Shown: positions 11,889 through 20,754, numbered from the stretch's first letter. The stretch: 64,000 nucleotides of DNA from Acidobacteriota bacterium (GCA_016192145.1 JACPUT010000006.1:124001-188000), one strand, 5' to 3'. Made by a program: numbers and translations. The notes: generated by a model not told the origin, from the sequence alone.

Positions 11889-12484
11889 CAGAACTCCAAT
11901 CCTGGCTGGGCCCGGATGCCCTGCTGGAAGGGATGCTTCACCTCCCGCATCTCCGTGACGAGGTCGGCCACGTCCATGAGCGGCTGCGGGGCGCCGCGGC
12001 CCGTGATGACCACGTGCTGATGGTCGGGGCGGGCGGCCAGGGCCTCCAGCAATTCCTCGACAGGGAAATAGCCGTATTGCAGCACGACGTTGAACTCGTC
12101 CAGGAAGAGGAAGCGCAGCTCGGGATCCGCGAGGTGGCGTTTCACGATCTCCCAGCCCTCCCGCACCCGGGCGATGTCGGCGGCGCGATCCTGGGTGTCC
12201 CAGGTGAAGCCGTCGCCGCAGCGATCCCAGGTGAGCTGGCCCGGGAAGGCCTGCACGAGGCTCGTCTCCGCCGTGGGCTGCTCGCCCTTGATGAACTGCA
12301 CCACGGCGCATTTGAAGCCGTGGCCCAGGCTCCGCACGAGCATGCCCACCGCCGCGGTGCTCTTCCCCTTGCCGTTGCCCGTGTGGACGAGCACGAGGCC
12401 CCTCCGCGCCGTGGAGGCCTTCATCCGGGCGCGCATGGCGGCCTGGAGTTTCTGCATGCGCAGCTTGTGGGCTTCATCCGTCAT
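11888..12484 (-). CDS. cobO: Cob(I)yrinic acid a,c-diamide adenosyltransferase
   Basis: A 198-residue CobA/CobO-type ATP:corrinoid adenosyltransferase, which attaches the 5'-deoxyadenosyl group to cobalt. The P-loop is HTGNGKGKSTAAVG (about residues 34-47); FIKGEQPTAE and LDEFNVVLQYGYF are family signatures. The ATG overlaps the btuD stop as TGATG, and the stop overlaps the cobU start the same way. In this salvage cluster it would adenosylate imported cobinamide or cobalamin. Confidence 0.93.
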   Translation of the reverse strand: MTDEAHKLRMQKLQAAMRARMKASTARRGLVLVHTGNGKGKSTAAVGMLVRSLGHGFKCAVVQFIKGEQPTAETSLVQAFPGQLTWDRCGDGFTWDTQDRAADIARVREGWEIVKRHLADPELRFLFLDEFNVVLQYGYFPVEELLEALAARPDHQHVVITGRGAPQPLMDVADLVTEMREVKHPFQQGIRAQPGLEF

Positions 12485-13200
12485 CAGGGCAGCTCCAGCA
12501 CGAGGCCGGGCAGCGTCCGGGCCTTCACCCCGAACACCGCCTGGATGCGCTCCGGGGTGAGGGCCTCCTCCGGGCTGCCCTGAGCCACGAGGCGGCCCTG
12601 CTGCAGCACGAGGACCCGATCCATGCAGTGGGCCACGCGGAGGTCGTGGATGCTGAGCAGCATGGTGCGGCCCTGTTCCGCGAGGCGCTTGGCCAGCACG
12701 AGCACCTCCAGCTGATGCCTCACGTCCAGCTGGGCCAAGGGCTCATCCCACAGCTGCAGCGGCGCTTCCGTGGCCAGGGCGCGAGCGAGCATCACGCGGG
12801 CGCGCTCGCCCCCGGAGAGGCGGGTCACGGGACGGTCGGCGAGCTGCACGAGGTCCAGGGCCGAGAGGGCCTCCTCCACGCCCACGCCGTCGTCCCCATG
12901 GGCGTGGCGACCCATGGCCACCACCTCCCGCACGGGGAAGTCGAACTCGAAGCGGCTCTCCTGCGGCACCCAGGTGCAGGTGCGGCCGCGCTCCACCATG
13001 GGCAGGTTCGAGAGCTCGCGGCCCCGCCAGGCCACGCGTCCCGTCGCTTCGAGGAGTCCACCCAAGGACTGGAGCAACGTGGATTTGCCGGCGCCGTTGG
13101 GACCGACGACGGCGGCGAGGCAGCCTTCCGGCAGATCCAGGTCCAGGGGGCCGAGGCGGCCGGGAACGGCGAGGGCGCGAGCTTCCAAGGCGGGGGTCAT
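12484..13200 (-). CDS. btuD: Vitamin B12 ABC transporter ATP-binding protein
   Basis: A 238-residue ABC ATPase. Walker A GPNGAGKST is at residues 33-41, the Q-loop is in WVPQES, the signature is RLSGGERARVMLARAL, Walker B is LQLWDEPLAQLD, and the switch histidine is in SIHDLRV. It powers the BtuC permease encoded upstream. A 247-bp gap with a hairpin element separates it from btuC, whereas btuD-cobO-cobU are tightly overlapped, so expression could be uncoupled at this gap. Confidence 0.9.
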   Translation of the reverse strand: MTPALEARALAVPGRLGPLDLDLPEGCLAAVVGPNGAGKSTLLQSLGGLLEATGRVAWRGRELSNLPMVERGRTCTWVPQESRFEFDFPVREVVAMGRHAHGDDGVGVEEALSALDLVQLADRPVTRLSGGERARVMLARALATEAPLQLWDEPLAQLDVRHQLEVLVLAKRLAEQGRTMLLSIHDLRVAHCMDRVLVLQQGRLVAQGSPEEALTPERIQAVFGVKARTLPGLVLELP

Positions 13201-13310
13201 GGCGTGGGCTCGAGGGGCGGAAGGCGGAACGGAAATCCATCCCAGTGCCCCATTGCCACGGCACCGAGCCTGTGAATCCGACCCACCGGAAAGGTTGAAG
13301 AAACAGATCC

Positions 13311-13418
13311 ACGCAGAGGCGCGGAGGCGCAGAGACGCAGAGGGATTTGGAGGGAGCTGGGTCCAGTCCCGACACCGGATGCCTTCTCTGCGCCTCTGCG
13401 TCTCTGCGCCTCTGCGTT
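13311..13418. repeat. Hairpin element with CGCAGAG-type tandem arms
   Basis: The left arm (13311-13344) repeats octamers of the type GCGCAGAG/ACGCAGAG. The right arm (about 13384-13418) is the complementary CTCTGCGT/CTCTGCGC series. The arms can pair around a loop of about 40 nt. The element lies in the btuC-btuD gap. Confidence 0.8.
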
Positions 13419-13447
13419 ATGCAGTTCCTCACTGGAGAATTGAGAGA

Positions 13448-14419
13448 TCACGCCGGCCTCCTTCGCAGGAGCCACAGGAAGAATGGCCCGCCCACGAGCG
13501 ACGTCACCACGCCCAGCTTCAACGTGAAGATCCGGCACGCGAGGTCGCAGGCCAGCACGAAGGCCGCGCCGCCGAGCATGGAGAGGGGCAGGAGGCGGCG
13601 GTGGTCGGGGCCCAGGACGAGGCGGAGCATGTGGGGCACCACGAGCCCCACGAAGCCCACGACGCCCCCCACGGCGGTGGCCAGGGCCGTGAGGATGGTG
13701 GAGAGGGCCAGCAGCCCCCGGCGCAGCTTCGGCACGTCCACGCCGAGGCTCTGGGCGGAGGTCTCCCCGAGGCTCAGCAGGTTGGTGGCGCGGCCCAGGG
13801 GCAGGAGGAGGGCGCAGGCGATCACCGTACCCGGGAGCACCATCCACACGTGATCCCAGGTGCGATCCTCCAGGCCGCCCATGAGCCAGAAGAGGATCTG
13901 GGCGCTGCGCTCGTAGAGGCCGGCGCTGCTCATGAGCACGTAGCTGGTGAGGGCGCCGAGGAAGGCGTTGAGGGCCACGCCCGACAGGAGGAGGCGCTCC
14001 ATGCCCGCGCCCTTGCGGCTGAGGAGGAGCACGGCCCATGTGGCGAGGAAAGCCCCCGCGATGGAGGCCAAGGGCAACGGCAGCAGGCCCTTGCCCGCCC
14101 ACCCCAGCGCGATGGCGATCACGGCGCCCAGGGCGCCGCCGCTGCTCACGCCCAGGAGCCCCGGGCTCGCCAGGGGATTGCGAAAGAAGGCCTGCATCAC
14201 GGTGCCGGAGGCGGCCAGGGCCGCCCCCACGGCCATGCCCACCAGGGCGCGGGGGAGCCGGATCTGGAAGAGGATCGTGTGGGCCAGTTCATCCTGGCCC
14301 CGGAATCCGGCCCAGATGCGGCCCAGCGATAGGGGCATGTCCCCCACACCCAGCGCGGCGACGAGGAGCAGGCCCAGGATGAGGGCCGTGATCGGGGTCG
14401 CCCACCGCGCTGCCTTCAC
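13448..14419 (-). CDS. btuC: Vitamin B12 ABC transporter permease
   Basis: A 323-residue FecCD/BtuC-family permease with about ten membrane helices. Signature segments are IRLPRALVGMAVGAALAASG, QAFFRNPLASPGLLGVSSGG and the coupling region VGFVGLVVPHMLRLVLGPDH. The start is a GTG at 14419 whose last two bases overlap the btuF stop (GTGA). It forms the inner-membrane channel of a BtuCDF importer fed by BtuB. The gap to btuD holds a hairpin repeat. Confidence 0.9.
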   Translation of the reverse strand: MKAARWATPITALILGLLLVAALGVGDMPLSLGRIWAGFRGQDELAHTILFQIRLPRALVGMAVGAALAASGTVMQAFFRNPLASPGLLGVSSGGALGAVIAIALGWAGKGLLPLPLASIAGAFLATWAVLLLSRKGAGMERLLLSGVALNAFLGALTSYVLMSSAGLYERSAQILFWLMGGLEDRTWDHVWMVLPGTVIACALLLPLGRATNLLSLGETSAQSLGVDVPKLRRGLLALSTILTALATAVGGVVGFVGLVVPHMLRLVLGPDHRRLLPLSMLGGAAFVLACDLACRIFTLKLGVVTSLVGGPFFLWLLRRRPA

Positions 14420-15243
14420 CGGAAAGCCTCGGGATGCAGCTGCCGGGCGAGGAGTTCGTAGCCGTCGATGCGCAGGTGGCTCACGCTGCTGAGCAGGTGG
14501 CCCGGGAGCAACGCGCAGCGCCCCTGCCGCACGGCGGGCAGGAGCCGGAAGGGCGTGAGGTTGCGGAAGGGGGCGAGGCTCTCGGCACAGGAGGTCCCGC
14601 CCACGACGAGCACCTCGATGCGCCAGCCGAGCATCTGCTCGCCGGGCGTCGGGGCGTGGCCCTTGAGCCCCGCTTCGGCCGCCACATTGATGGCCCCCGC
14701 GTGATCGCACAGATCCTGGAAGGTGGTGTCGCTGCCGCCCGTGTAGCCATAGGTGGAAGGGGCCATCACCCGCACGGGCTTTCGCCCCTTCAGCCGCGCC
14801 GCGAGGGCCTCCACCCGCTGGCGGCACTTCTGGATGAGGGCCTCGGCCCGCTCGGGGTGGCCCACGGCCCGTGCGACGAGGCGCAGGTTGGCGTAGGCGT
14901 CCTCCAGGGATTCATAGCGTTCGATGAAGCAGACCTGCACGCCCGTCTTGCGTATCTGGGTCACCAGCTCGGGGCGGCTGTAGGAGGTCATGAGCACGAG
15001 GTCGGGCTTGAACTTGAGGATGTCCTCGGCGTCGCCCCCGTTGAGCTGGGCATGGGTCATGGCCTCTTTCGCCACGCCGCTGAAATCGGGATTGCGGCTG
15101 ATGTGGCTGAGGGCGGCCACCTGACCGGGGTCGGCGAGGGCGAGCAGCAGCTCATCGGTGCCCACGGCCTGGGACACCACCCGCCGCGGCGGCCCGCCGA
15201 AGCAGGCCGCCGCGCAGAGGAGAAGGGCGAGGAGGGCGCGCAT
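14416..15243 (-). CDS. btuF: Periplasmic corrinoid-binding protein
   Basis: A 275-residue class III solute-binding protein with a short signal peptide (LLALLLCAAACFGG). An AAC-F stretch resembles a lipobox, so it may be lipid-anchored. Family features are RVVSQAVGTDELLLALADPGQ, the segment ILKFKPDLVLMTSYSRPE, and two lobes joined by a long helix. It captures cobalamin or cobinamide in the periplasm and delivers it to BtuCD. The start lies 2 bp beyond the btuB stop, and the stop overlaps the btuC GTG. Confidence 0.9.
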   Translation of the reverse strand: MRALLALLLCAAACFGGPPRRVVSQAVGTDELLLALADPGQVAALSHISRNPDFSGVAKEAMTHAQLNGGDAEDILKFKPDLVLMTSYSRPELVTQIRKTGVQVCFIERYESLEDAYANLRLVARAVGHPERAEALIQKCRQRVEALAARLKGRKPVRVMAPSTYGYTGGSDTTFQDLCDHAGAINVAAEAGLKGHAPTPGEQMLGWRIEVLVVGGTSCAESLAPFRNLTPFRLLPAVRQGRCALLPGHLLSSVSHLRIDGYELLARQLHPEAFR

Positions 15244-15244
15244 C

Positions 15245-17248
15245 TCAGAAACGGTAGCGCAGCTCGAGGCTCCAGGTGGGGCCGGGAGCGGGGAAGCCGT
15301 AGATTTGGGAGGCGTCGTTGCGCTGGTCGTAGGTGCGGGCCATCCAGTCGGCCTTGGTGATCCGGGGCTGAAGCAGGTGTTCGCCGCGCAGGCCCAGGCT
15401 GAGACCCGGTCGGAAGGCCCAGGTGCCCAGCACGGCGAGATCCGAGAAATGGGTTCGGTTGGCACCGTACACGGCTGAGAAGGTGCTGTCGTAGCCGTAG
15501 TACTCGTAGTGGTGGCCGGACTGGCTGAAGCGGCCGGAGGCCTCGAAGGGCCCGCGCTTCCACTTGCCGGAGAGGCCGTAAATGAAGAAGGGGCGGCGCA
15601 GCACACCGGCGGCACGGAGCTGCCGATCCGCGGGGGCGCTGAGGTCCCGGGCTTCCTGGCCGCGGGCGAAGGCTTCCACTTCCCAATCCGCGGCGTGGTA
15701 ACCCACGGAGGACTCCAGGCCCTGGATGCGGAGGTCCTGGGTGTTCACGTAGTCATAGGTGGACAGGTCGAAGCTCACCAGGGTCTCGTAGGTGGTGCGG
15801 CTCGCCTCGAGGCGGGCGCTCCAGGGCCCCCGCTGCCAGCCCGCACCCAGCTGGAGGAACTTGCTCCGCTCGTTCCGGAGGCGCTCGTAGGCGCCGGGAA
15901 GGGCCTGTTTGGCGTGGTAGAGCTCCGCCTGGAGGAAGGGTACGCTGAAGCCCGTGCCGCCGGAGGCGTAGATGCGGAATCCCGTGGCGAGATCAAGGTT
16001 CGCGCCCAGTCGGTAGGTGGTCTCCCCGGAGGTGCCCTCGGGCAGGGGGATGGCGCCGGTGTAGGTGAAGGACTGGCGGTCCCGCTGGGCCCGCAGGCCG
16101 TAGACGAGGCGCAGGGCGGGGACGGGGACGCTCTGGATTTCGAGGGTGGCGCCGAGGTGACGGCCCTCCGCCCGGTCGGTGCCGCTGGGGTAGCCGGGCG
16201 TGGCGGCGAACTCCTCGTAGGCATCCAGCGCGAGGCTCGCGCCCCACTGCGCGCTGGGCTCCCAGCGCAGCAGGGCGCCGGCCTGGTTGCGGCGGCTGTC
16301 GTAGCCGTCCTGGCCGGTGGGATAGCCCGGCTCCATGCGGGACTGGAGGGCCTGGCCGAGGCTCAGCTCCCCCCGGAAAGTGGTGCCGAGGGTCGTGCTC
16401 AGGCGCGCCGTGAGCTGCTCGTTGCGCAGGGAGCTTTCCCGGGCCGCGTCGTAGTCGAACTCAGTGCGGGGCAGGTCCAGGTTGGCGCCCTTGATGGGGA
16501 TGGGGATGCCCTCGTAGCTGTTGCGATAGCTGGCCGTGAGGAGGGTCTCCTCGCCCAGCTGCTGCCCGAAGGAGAGGAAGGTGGCGGTGCTGCGGAAGGG
16601 GTTGTCGGACTCCGTGGGGGCGTCCTCCCTGAAGGCCTCGGCCCCCAGGCGAACCCAGCCGCCGGACCAAGCGTAGGCCCCGCTGAAGGCACCAGCCCGG
16701 TGGCCTCGGGTTCCCGTGGACAGAAGGGTGTTGGCCGAGAAGCCCTCCTTCGGGGCGCCGCCCGTGTAGAGGGCGATGACGCCACCCTGGGCATCCGCAC
16801 CGTACAGCGTGGAGGCGGGGCCCGTGAGGACCTCCACCCGTTGAAGGCCCGCGAGGCTCAGGCTGTTGGGGTTCACGGCGCCGAGGCCCGAGGCGTCCGT
16901 GAGGCGGAGGCCGTCCAGCAGCACCACCACGTCCTGGGGGCGGCTGGCGCCGAGGTAGAAAGAGGCCGCGCTGCCGGGACCGCCGTTGCTCAGCACCTGG
17001 CCGGGGAAGAACTGGGAGAGCAGCTCCCCCAGGGTCTTCGCGCCGCTCTGTTCGATCTGGGCTTCGGTGATGACCTTCACGGGGTTGGGCGTCTTCGCCA
17101 GCTCCACGGGGATGGTCTCCGCCGTGATGGTGACCGTGGCGGAGGCATCCGCCTTGGCCTTGGGCTTGTCGCCGCCTTCAGCGTCAGCCGCCAGGGGAAG
17201 GGCGGCCACGCCGGCCACCAGGATCAGGGAAAGGGAACGCAGGCCCAT
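15245..17248 (-). CDS. btuB: TonB-dependent vitamin B12 receptor
   Basis: A 667-residue TonB-dependent outer-membrane receptor. It has a signal peptide (LILVAGVAALPLAADA), a candidate TonB box around ATVTITAE, a plug domain (KTLGELLSQFFPGQV, DVVVLLDGLRLTDASG, VEVLTGPASTLYGADAQGGVI), then a barrel ending in the aromatic ELRYRF. A B12 riboswitch sits directly upstream, which supports corrinoid as the ligand. Starts at 17263, 17251 and 17248 are possible; 17248 best fits the GGAGG at 17253-17257. No exbBD-tonB genes are in the window. Confidence 0.92.
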   Translation of the reverse strand: MGLRSLSLILVAGVAALPLAADAEGGDKPKAKADASATVTITAETIPVELAKTPNPVKVITEAQIEQSGAKTLGELLSQFFPGQVLSNGGPGSAASFYLGASRPQDVVVLLDGLRLTDASGLGAVNPNSLSLAGLQRVEVLTGPASTLYGADAQGGVIALYTGGAPKEGFSANTLLSTGTRGHRAGAFSGAYAWSGGWVRLGAEAFREDAPTESDNPFRSTATFLSFGQQLGEETLLTASYRNSYEGIPIPIKGANLDLPRTEFDYDAARESSLRNEQLTARLSTTLGTTFRGELSLGQALQSRMEPGYPTGQDGYDSRRNQAGALLRWEPSAQWGASLALDAYEEFAATPGYPSGTDRAEGRHLGATLEIQSVPVPALRLVYGLRAQRDRQSFTYTGAIPLPEGTSGETTYRLGANLDLATGFRIYASGGTGFSVPFLQAELYHAKQALPGAYERLRNERSKFLQLGAGWQRGPWSARLEASRTTYETLVSFDLSTYDYVNTQDLRIQGLESSVGYHAADWEVEAFARGQEARDLSAPADRQLRAAGVLRRPFFIYGLSGKWKRGPFEASGRFSQSGHHYEYYGYDSTFSAVYGANRTHFSDLAVLGTWAFRPGLSLGLRGEHLLQPRITKADWMARTYDQRNDASQIYGFPAPGPTWSLELRYRF

Positions 17249-17324
17249 CATGCCTCCACGCATGAGCCGGAGCGCGGGCGGATGAGCCCCGAGGGGGGCG
17301 CACCGCCCGCTCCCACGGCGGGGG

Positions 17325-17500
17325 TCAAGGTCCTGGACCGGTCTCCGGACTCGCACGCGACAAGGACCGTTGGATCCTCCCGAACCTTCCCGGTTTCCCA
17401 GTGGTTCGGCTTGCGGTCTCACCCTTTCGGATGGTGCACACCGTTGCGGGGCAGTGCCGGATTCCCACCGGCTTCCCGAGCATCACAGGACGCGATGTCA
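17325..17500 (-). promoter_or_regulatory. Cobalamin riboswitch upstream of btuB
   Basis: Read on the minus strand, the leader carries the recognisable B12 element: AAGCCGGTGGGAATCCGGC, then CACTGCCCCGCAACGG (B12 box region, near 17440-17457), then GAGTCCGGAGACC (17341-17353). These match the conserved core and 3' part of cobalamin riboswitches. It would lower btuB and downstream operon expression when adenosylcobalamin is plentiful. Exact 5' and 3' ends are estimates. Confidence 0.9.
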
Positions 17501-17548
17501 GAACTCCCAGGGGAACATGGGGTGGGGCTCCTTGCAAGGGAAAGCCTG

Positions 17549-17643
17549 GAACGCGAAGAGCGCGAAGAAAAGCGCCAAGAGCGCCAAGGAACCCCCAGCA
17601 TGGCTTCGCGCCCTTCGCGCTTATCTTCGCGCTCTTTGCGTTC
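17549..17643. repeat. Hairpin element with GCGAAG-type tandem arms
   Basis: The left arm from 17549 repeats GCGCGAAG/GCGCCAAG-type units. The right arm (to 17643) repeats the complementary TTCGCGC/TTTGCGT units; the outer GAACGC/GCGTTC ends pair exactly. It lies downstream of the cobC-like gene and upstream of the B12 riboswitch. Confidence 0.8.
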
Positions 17644-18227
17644 TAACCGAGGACCCGGTTGTGGAACCTCAGCAATCCCCGGTTGGGGCCGTAGACTTCG
17701 AGGGCGCTCAGGCCGAAGGGCGCCCAGGCGAGGTCCAGGGCGCGCTCCAGGGGGAGGCCGAGGAAGTGGGCGAGCAGGGCGCGGAGGGTTCCGCCATGGG
17801 CGAGCACCAGGGTGGGCGCCTCGCCTTCGAGGGCGGTCTGGAGGGCCATGACGGCGCGGCTGGCGGTGCGGCCGAAGCTTTCGCCGCCGGGGGGGGTGGC
17901 GCGCACGGGGTCGGCGAAGAAGGCTTTCGTGGCCACGGGATCCTGGTCGGAGAGTTCATCCCAAGAGCGGCCCTCCCAGGCGCCGAAGGCCTGCTCGGCG
18001 AGGTCGTCCAGCACGAGGAAGGGCAGGCCCAGATCCTCGGCGTGCCTGCGGCTGCGCTGGAGCGGCGAGCAGAGCACGCGCTGCAGGCCGAGCTGCAGCA
18101 GTTCGTCCTTGGCCATGGGCCAGCGGGCCTCGCCCTCGGGGCTCACGGGGAGATCCAACCGGCCCAGGGGAGCCCCGCTCTGGCTGGCGGCGGTGGGCCC
18201 GTGGCGGAGGAGGAAGAGGGGAGTCAC
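17643..18227 (-). CDS. cobC: Histidine phosphatase family protein (CobC-like, alpha-ribazole phosphatase)
   Basis: A 194-residue histidine-phosphatase protein with the catalytic FLLRHGPTAAS motif at the N-terminus and the second histidine in VLAHGGTLRALL. It starts with a GTG at 18227 overlapping the cobS stop (GTGA). Its place directly after cobS and cobT argues for CobC, which dephosphorylates alpha-ribazole-5'-phosphate or adenosylcobalamin-phosphate. Phosphoglycerate-mutase-like functions cannot be excluded from sequence alone. Confidence 0.85.
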   Translation of the reverse strand: MTPLFLLRHGPTAASQSGAPLGRLDLPVSPEGEARWPMAKDELLQLGLQRVLCSPLQRSRRHAEDLGLPFLVLDDLAEQAFGAWEGRSWDELSDQDPVATKAFFADPVRATPPGGESFGRTASRAVMALQTALEGEAPTLVLAHGGTLRALLAHFLGLPLERALDLAWAPFGLSALEVYGPNRGLLRFHNRVLG

Positions 18228-18967
18228 TGGGCGATCCAGACGAGAAGGGCCGCGGCCTCTCCGAGCATGGCAGTGGCGCCCAGGCAATCGCCACTGTGGC
18301 CACCCAACCGCACCTTCAATCGCCACGCCCAGATCAGGCTGGCGCCCAGGGCGGCGGCGCAGGCCAGGGGAACCCGGCCCAGCCCCAGGCGGATGGCGAC
18401 GGCGCCGAGGAGGAAGGTGAGCAGCGAGCTGCCGAACCAGAGCCGGAAGGTGCCCTTGCGGTGCACCTCCTTGGCGAGGCCCTCGGCGATGGGGGGCAGC
18501 AGGGCGAGCACGTGCACGATGGACCAGCGGCCCAGGGCCATGGCCAGGGGGAAGGCGAGGAGGGCGCGCTCACCCAGCGCCACGAGCAGGCTCCAGCGCA
18601 GGAGCAGGGCGCACACCAGCGCCATGCTGCCATAGGCGCCGATGCGGCTGTCCTTCATGATGGCGAGCACCTTGTCGCGGGTGAAGCCGCCACCCAGGCC
18701 ATCCACGGCATCACTGAGGCCATCCTCGTGGAAGCCGCCCGTGAGCAGGAGCCCCGCCGCCACGGCCAGGGCCGCAGCCACGGTGGGGGGCCAGAGGCGG
18801 CACGCGAGGAGGAAGAGGCCCGCGGTGAAGAGCCCCACGAGGGCGCCCACCAGGGGGAACCAGGCGACCGCGCCTTGGAGCTCATCCGCTTCCGTGGGCC
18901 GGCCCGGCAAGGGGATCCGGGTGAGGAAGCGGAAGGCGGCGAGGAGGCTTCTCAAGGGTTGATCCAA
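18224..18967 (-). CDS. cobS: Adenosylcobinamide-GDP ribazoletransferase (cobalamin synthase)
   Basis: A 247-residue integral membrane protein. It joins adenosylcobinamide-GDP to alpha-ribazole (phosphate) to complete the nucleotide loop. The family signature is EDGLSDAVDGLGGGFTRDKVLAIMKDSRIGAYG (about residues 81-113), holding the metal-binding acidic residues; several membrane helices follow. Its stop overlaps the GTG of the CobC-like gene. A 55-bp gap with a single-arm repeat separates it from cobT. Confidence 0.93.
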   Translation of the reverse strand: MDQPLRSLLAAFRFLTRIPLPGRPTEADELQGAVAWFPLVGALVGLFTAGLFLLACRLWPPTVAAALAVAAGLLLTGGFHEDGLSDAVDGLGGGFTRDKVLAIMKDSRIGAYGSMALVCALLLRWSLLVALGERALLAFPLAMALGRWSIVHVLALLPPIAEGLAKEVHRKGTFRLWFGSSLLTFLLGAVAIRLGLGRVPLACAAALGASLIWAWRLKVRLGGHSGDCLGATAMLGEAAALLVWIAQ

Positions 18968-18994
18968 AAGGGAATGAACCGTTCGTCCTGAATG

Positions 18995-19026
18995 AATTTC
19001 GTGCCCTTCGTGTCTTCGTGGTTCAT
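18995..19026. repeat. Single arm of CACGAAG-type repeat
   Basis: Units TTCGTGCC/TTCGTGTC/TTCGTGG match one arm of the hairpin at 59885-59962. No complementary arm is present here, so it may be a decayed element. It lies between cobT and cobS. Confidence 0.55.
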
Positions 19027-20063
19027 ACGAGTGCTTCGCTAACGCCGGCTCCGCTGAACGTCGCCATCTCCCGCATCACGGCGCAGGCGCTCCGGAGGAG
19101 GGGCACCGCGAGGGCGGCCCCGCTGCCTTCGCCCAGGCGCATCCCCATGTCGAGCACGGGTTCCGCGCCCAGGTTCGCGAGGAGGCGCGCGGCGCCGGGT
19201 TCGGCGCTGCGGTGGGCCCAGATGAGGAAGTCCGCGAGGCTGGGGTCCAGGCGCAGGGCCACCAGCGCGGCGGCTCCGGCGATGTAGCCATCGACGACGA
19301 CGGCCCAGCCTCGGGCGGCACCCGCGAACATGGCGCCGGCCATGGCGGCGAACTCGGCCCCGCCCACTTCCGCGAGCACGCCGAGGGGATCGGCAGGATC
19401 CGGCTGACGGGCTTCCAGGACGCGGCGGACGATTTCCCGCTTCCGCTGGAGGGCCTCGCCTTGAACACCCGTGCCGGGGCCCACGGCTTCCTCGGGGGTC
19501 AGGCCGCCCAGGGCGCAGGCGAGCAGCGCGGCCACGGCGGAGTTGCCGATGCCCATCTCGCCCAGGCAGAGCAGGGCGAAGGGCGGAGCGGGGAGTTCCA
19601 GCACTTCGTCGATGCCCGCCTGGAAACAGGCCTCGGCTTCGGCCCGGGTCATGGCGGGGCCCGCCAGGGGATCGCGGGTCCCAGGCAGCACCTTGCGCTG
19701 GCTCACGCCGGGGAAGGGGCAGGGGACGGCGACGCCCACATCCACCACCCGATGGCGGATGTCGTGCAGGCGGCAGAGCACGGAGGCGGCCGCGCCGCCG
19801 GCGGCGAGGTTGGCCACCATCTGGGGGGTGACCTCGGCGGGATAGGCGGAGGTCCCGTGGCGGGTGATGCCGTGATCCCCCGCGAAGGTGAGGAGGAAGG
19901 CCGGGGGATCCACGGGGCGGGTGGTGCCGGCGATGCGGGCCAGCCGGTGGCCGATCCGCTCGAGCTGACCCAGGGCGCCCAGGGGCTTGGTGAGGTCATC
20001 GAGGTGGGCCTGGGCGCGCAGGCCGAGGGTAGGGTCCAGGTGCGGGAGTCGTGGCAGATGCAT
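19023..20063 (-). CDS. cobT: Nicotinate-nucleotide-dimethylbenzimidazole phosphoribosyltransferase
   Basis: A 346-residue CobT that makes alpha-ribazole-phosphate from dimethylbenzimidazole and nicotinate mononucleotide. Visible are TKPLGALGQLERI near the N-terminus, FAGDHGITRHGTSAYP, GEMGIGNSAVAALLACALGG, and the catalytic glutamate in MRLGEGSGAALAVPLL. It is the first gene of the cobT-cobS-cobC unit. No second B12 riboswitch is visible upstream, so this unit may be regulated separately from btuB. Confidence 0.94.
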   Translation of the reverse strand: MHLPRLPHLDPTLGLRAQAHLDDLTKPLGALGQLERIGHRLARIAGTTRPVDPPAFLLTFAGDHGITRHGTSAYPAEVTPQMVANLAAGGAAASVLCRLHDIRHRVVDVGVAVPCPFPGVSQRKVLPGTRDPLAGPAMTRAEAEACFQAGIDEVLELPAPPFALLCLGEMGIGNSAVAALLACALGGLTPEEAVGPGTGVQGEALQRKREIVRRVLEARQPDPADPLGVLAEVGGAEFAAMAGAMFAGAARGWAVVVDGYIAGAAALVALRLDPSLADFLIWAHRSAEPGAARLLANLGAEPVLDMGMRLGEGSGAALAVPLLRSACAVMREMATFSGAGVSEALV

Positions 20064-20162
20064 CCGCTCACTCTAGGGCACAAAACCGAGTTGAGTCACC
20101 TGCCGGCCAAGAGCGTCCCAACCCCGACTGGTCTTTCCAGGAACCTCTGCCATCCTCTGGCA

Positions 20163-20591
20163 ATGGCTCAACGCGTGGCACTCCAACCCAGCCCGAAGTT
20201 GCAATCCCTGTTGAAGGAATTTCAGCAGATCGCGGGCATGGCGGGTTTCCTGAATCACGGGTTCGACCCACCGCAGCTGCGCCTGCAGTTCACGCTCTAC
20301 GGTCGCCTTCGCGTGGAGGATGAAGCCCAGGCGCTCCTCCTCCAGCCGCCCCTGCAAGCCTGGGCGGAGCAGCTGGGGGAGCGCCTTCGCGAAGAGAGCA
20401 GCGGAGGGGTGCTGCAGCCCCAGATCATGATGGGCCCCCCCCAACCCTTTCCAGGAGGCGGCTTCGTCGTGGTGGCCACCCTGACCTTCGCCACCAAGGT
20501 CACCGACAGCGGGTACTTCAAAGTGAAGACGGCGGTGTTGGCTGCATACCAGGAAGCCGTACGCCTCCGGGAAACCGGGCTGCCGGGTTAG
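20163..20591 (+). CDS. Hypothetical protein, 142 residues
   Basis: I do not recognise this protein. The start at 20163 is used because the frame further upstream is antisense to cobT. It lacks a signal peptide and membrane segments. The middle is Gln/Leu-rich (LLLQPPLQAWAEQLGERL), with a Pro/Gly turn (MMGPPQPFPGGGF) and a beta-like segment FVVVATLTFATKV. It is divergent from cobT and its stop adjoins a hairpin element. Coding is likely from normal composition and an open frame; the function is unknown. Confidence 0.6.
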   Translation: MAQRVALQPSPKLQSLLKEFQQIAGMAGFLNHGFDPPQLRLQFTLYGRLRVEDEAQALLLQPPLQAWAEQLGERLREESSGGVLQPQIMMGPPQPFPGGGFVVVATLTFATKVTDSGYFKVKTAVLAAYQEAVRLRETGLPG

Positions 20592-20751
20592 ACCGGAGAC
20601 TGGAGACCGGAGACTGGAGACTGGAGACTGGAGGCTCGAGGCTGGAGGCTGGATATCGTGTACGGGCGCAAGGCGCCCGCAGCTTTGACTTCCAGTGCGG
20701 GGCGGAGCCCGGCCTCGCATCGGACCTCCAGTCTCCAGCCTCCAGTCTCCG
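20592..20751. repeat. Hairpin element with GACTGGA-type heptamer arms
   Basis: The left arm (20592-20652) is a run of about eight heptamers GACTGGA/GACCGGA/GGCTGGA. The right arm (20725-20751) is the complementary TCCAGTC/TCCAGCC series. About 70 nt of non-repeat sequence lie between. It fills the gap between two convergent genes. Confidence 0.8.
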
Positions 20752-20754
20752 CCC

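Noticed and set aside
17263-17422. N-terminal extension of btuB upstream to 17422
   Set aside because: It runs into the B12 riboswitch and precedes a clear signal peptide start.
20064-20162. Second B12 riboswitch before cobT
   Set aside because: No B12 box or AAGCCGG core is present in this short gap.
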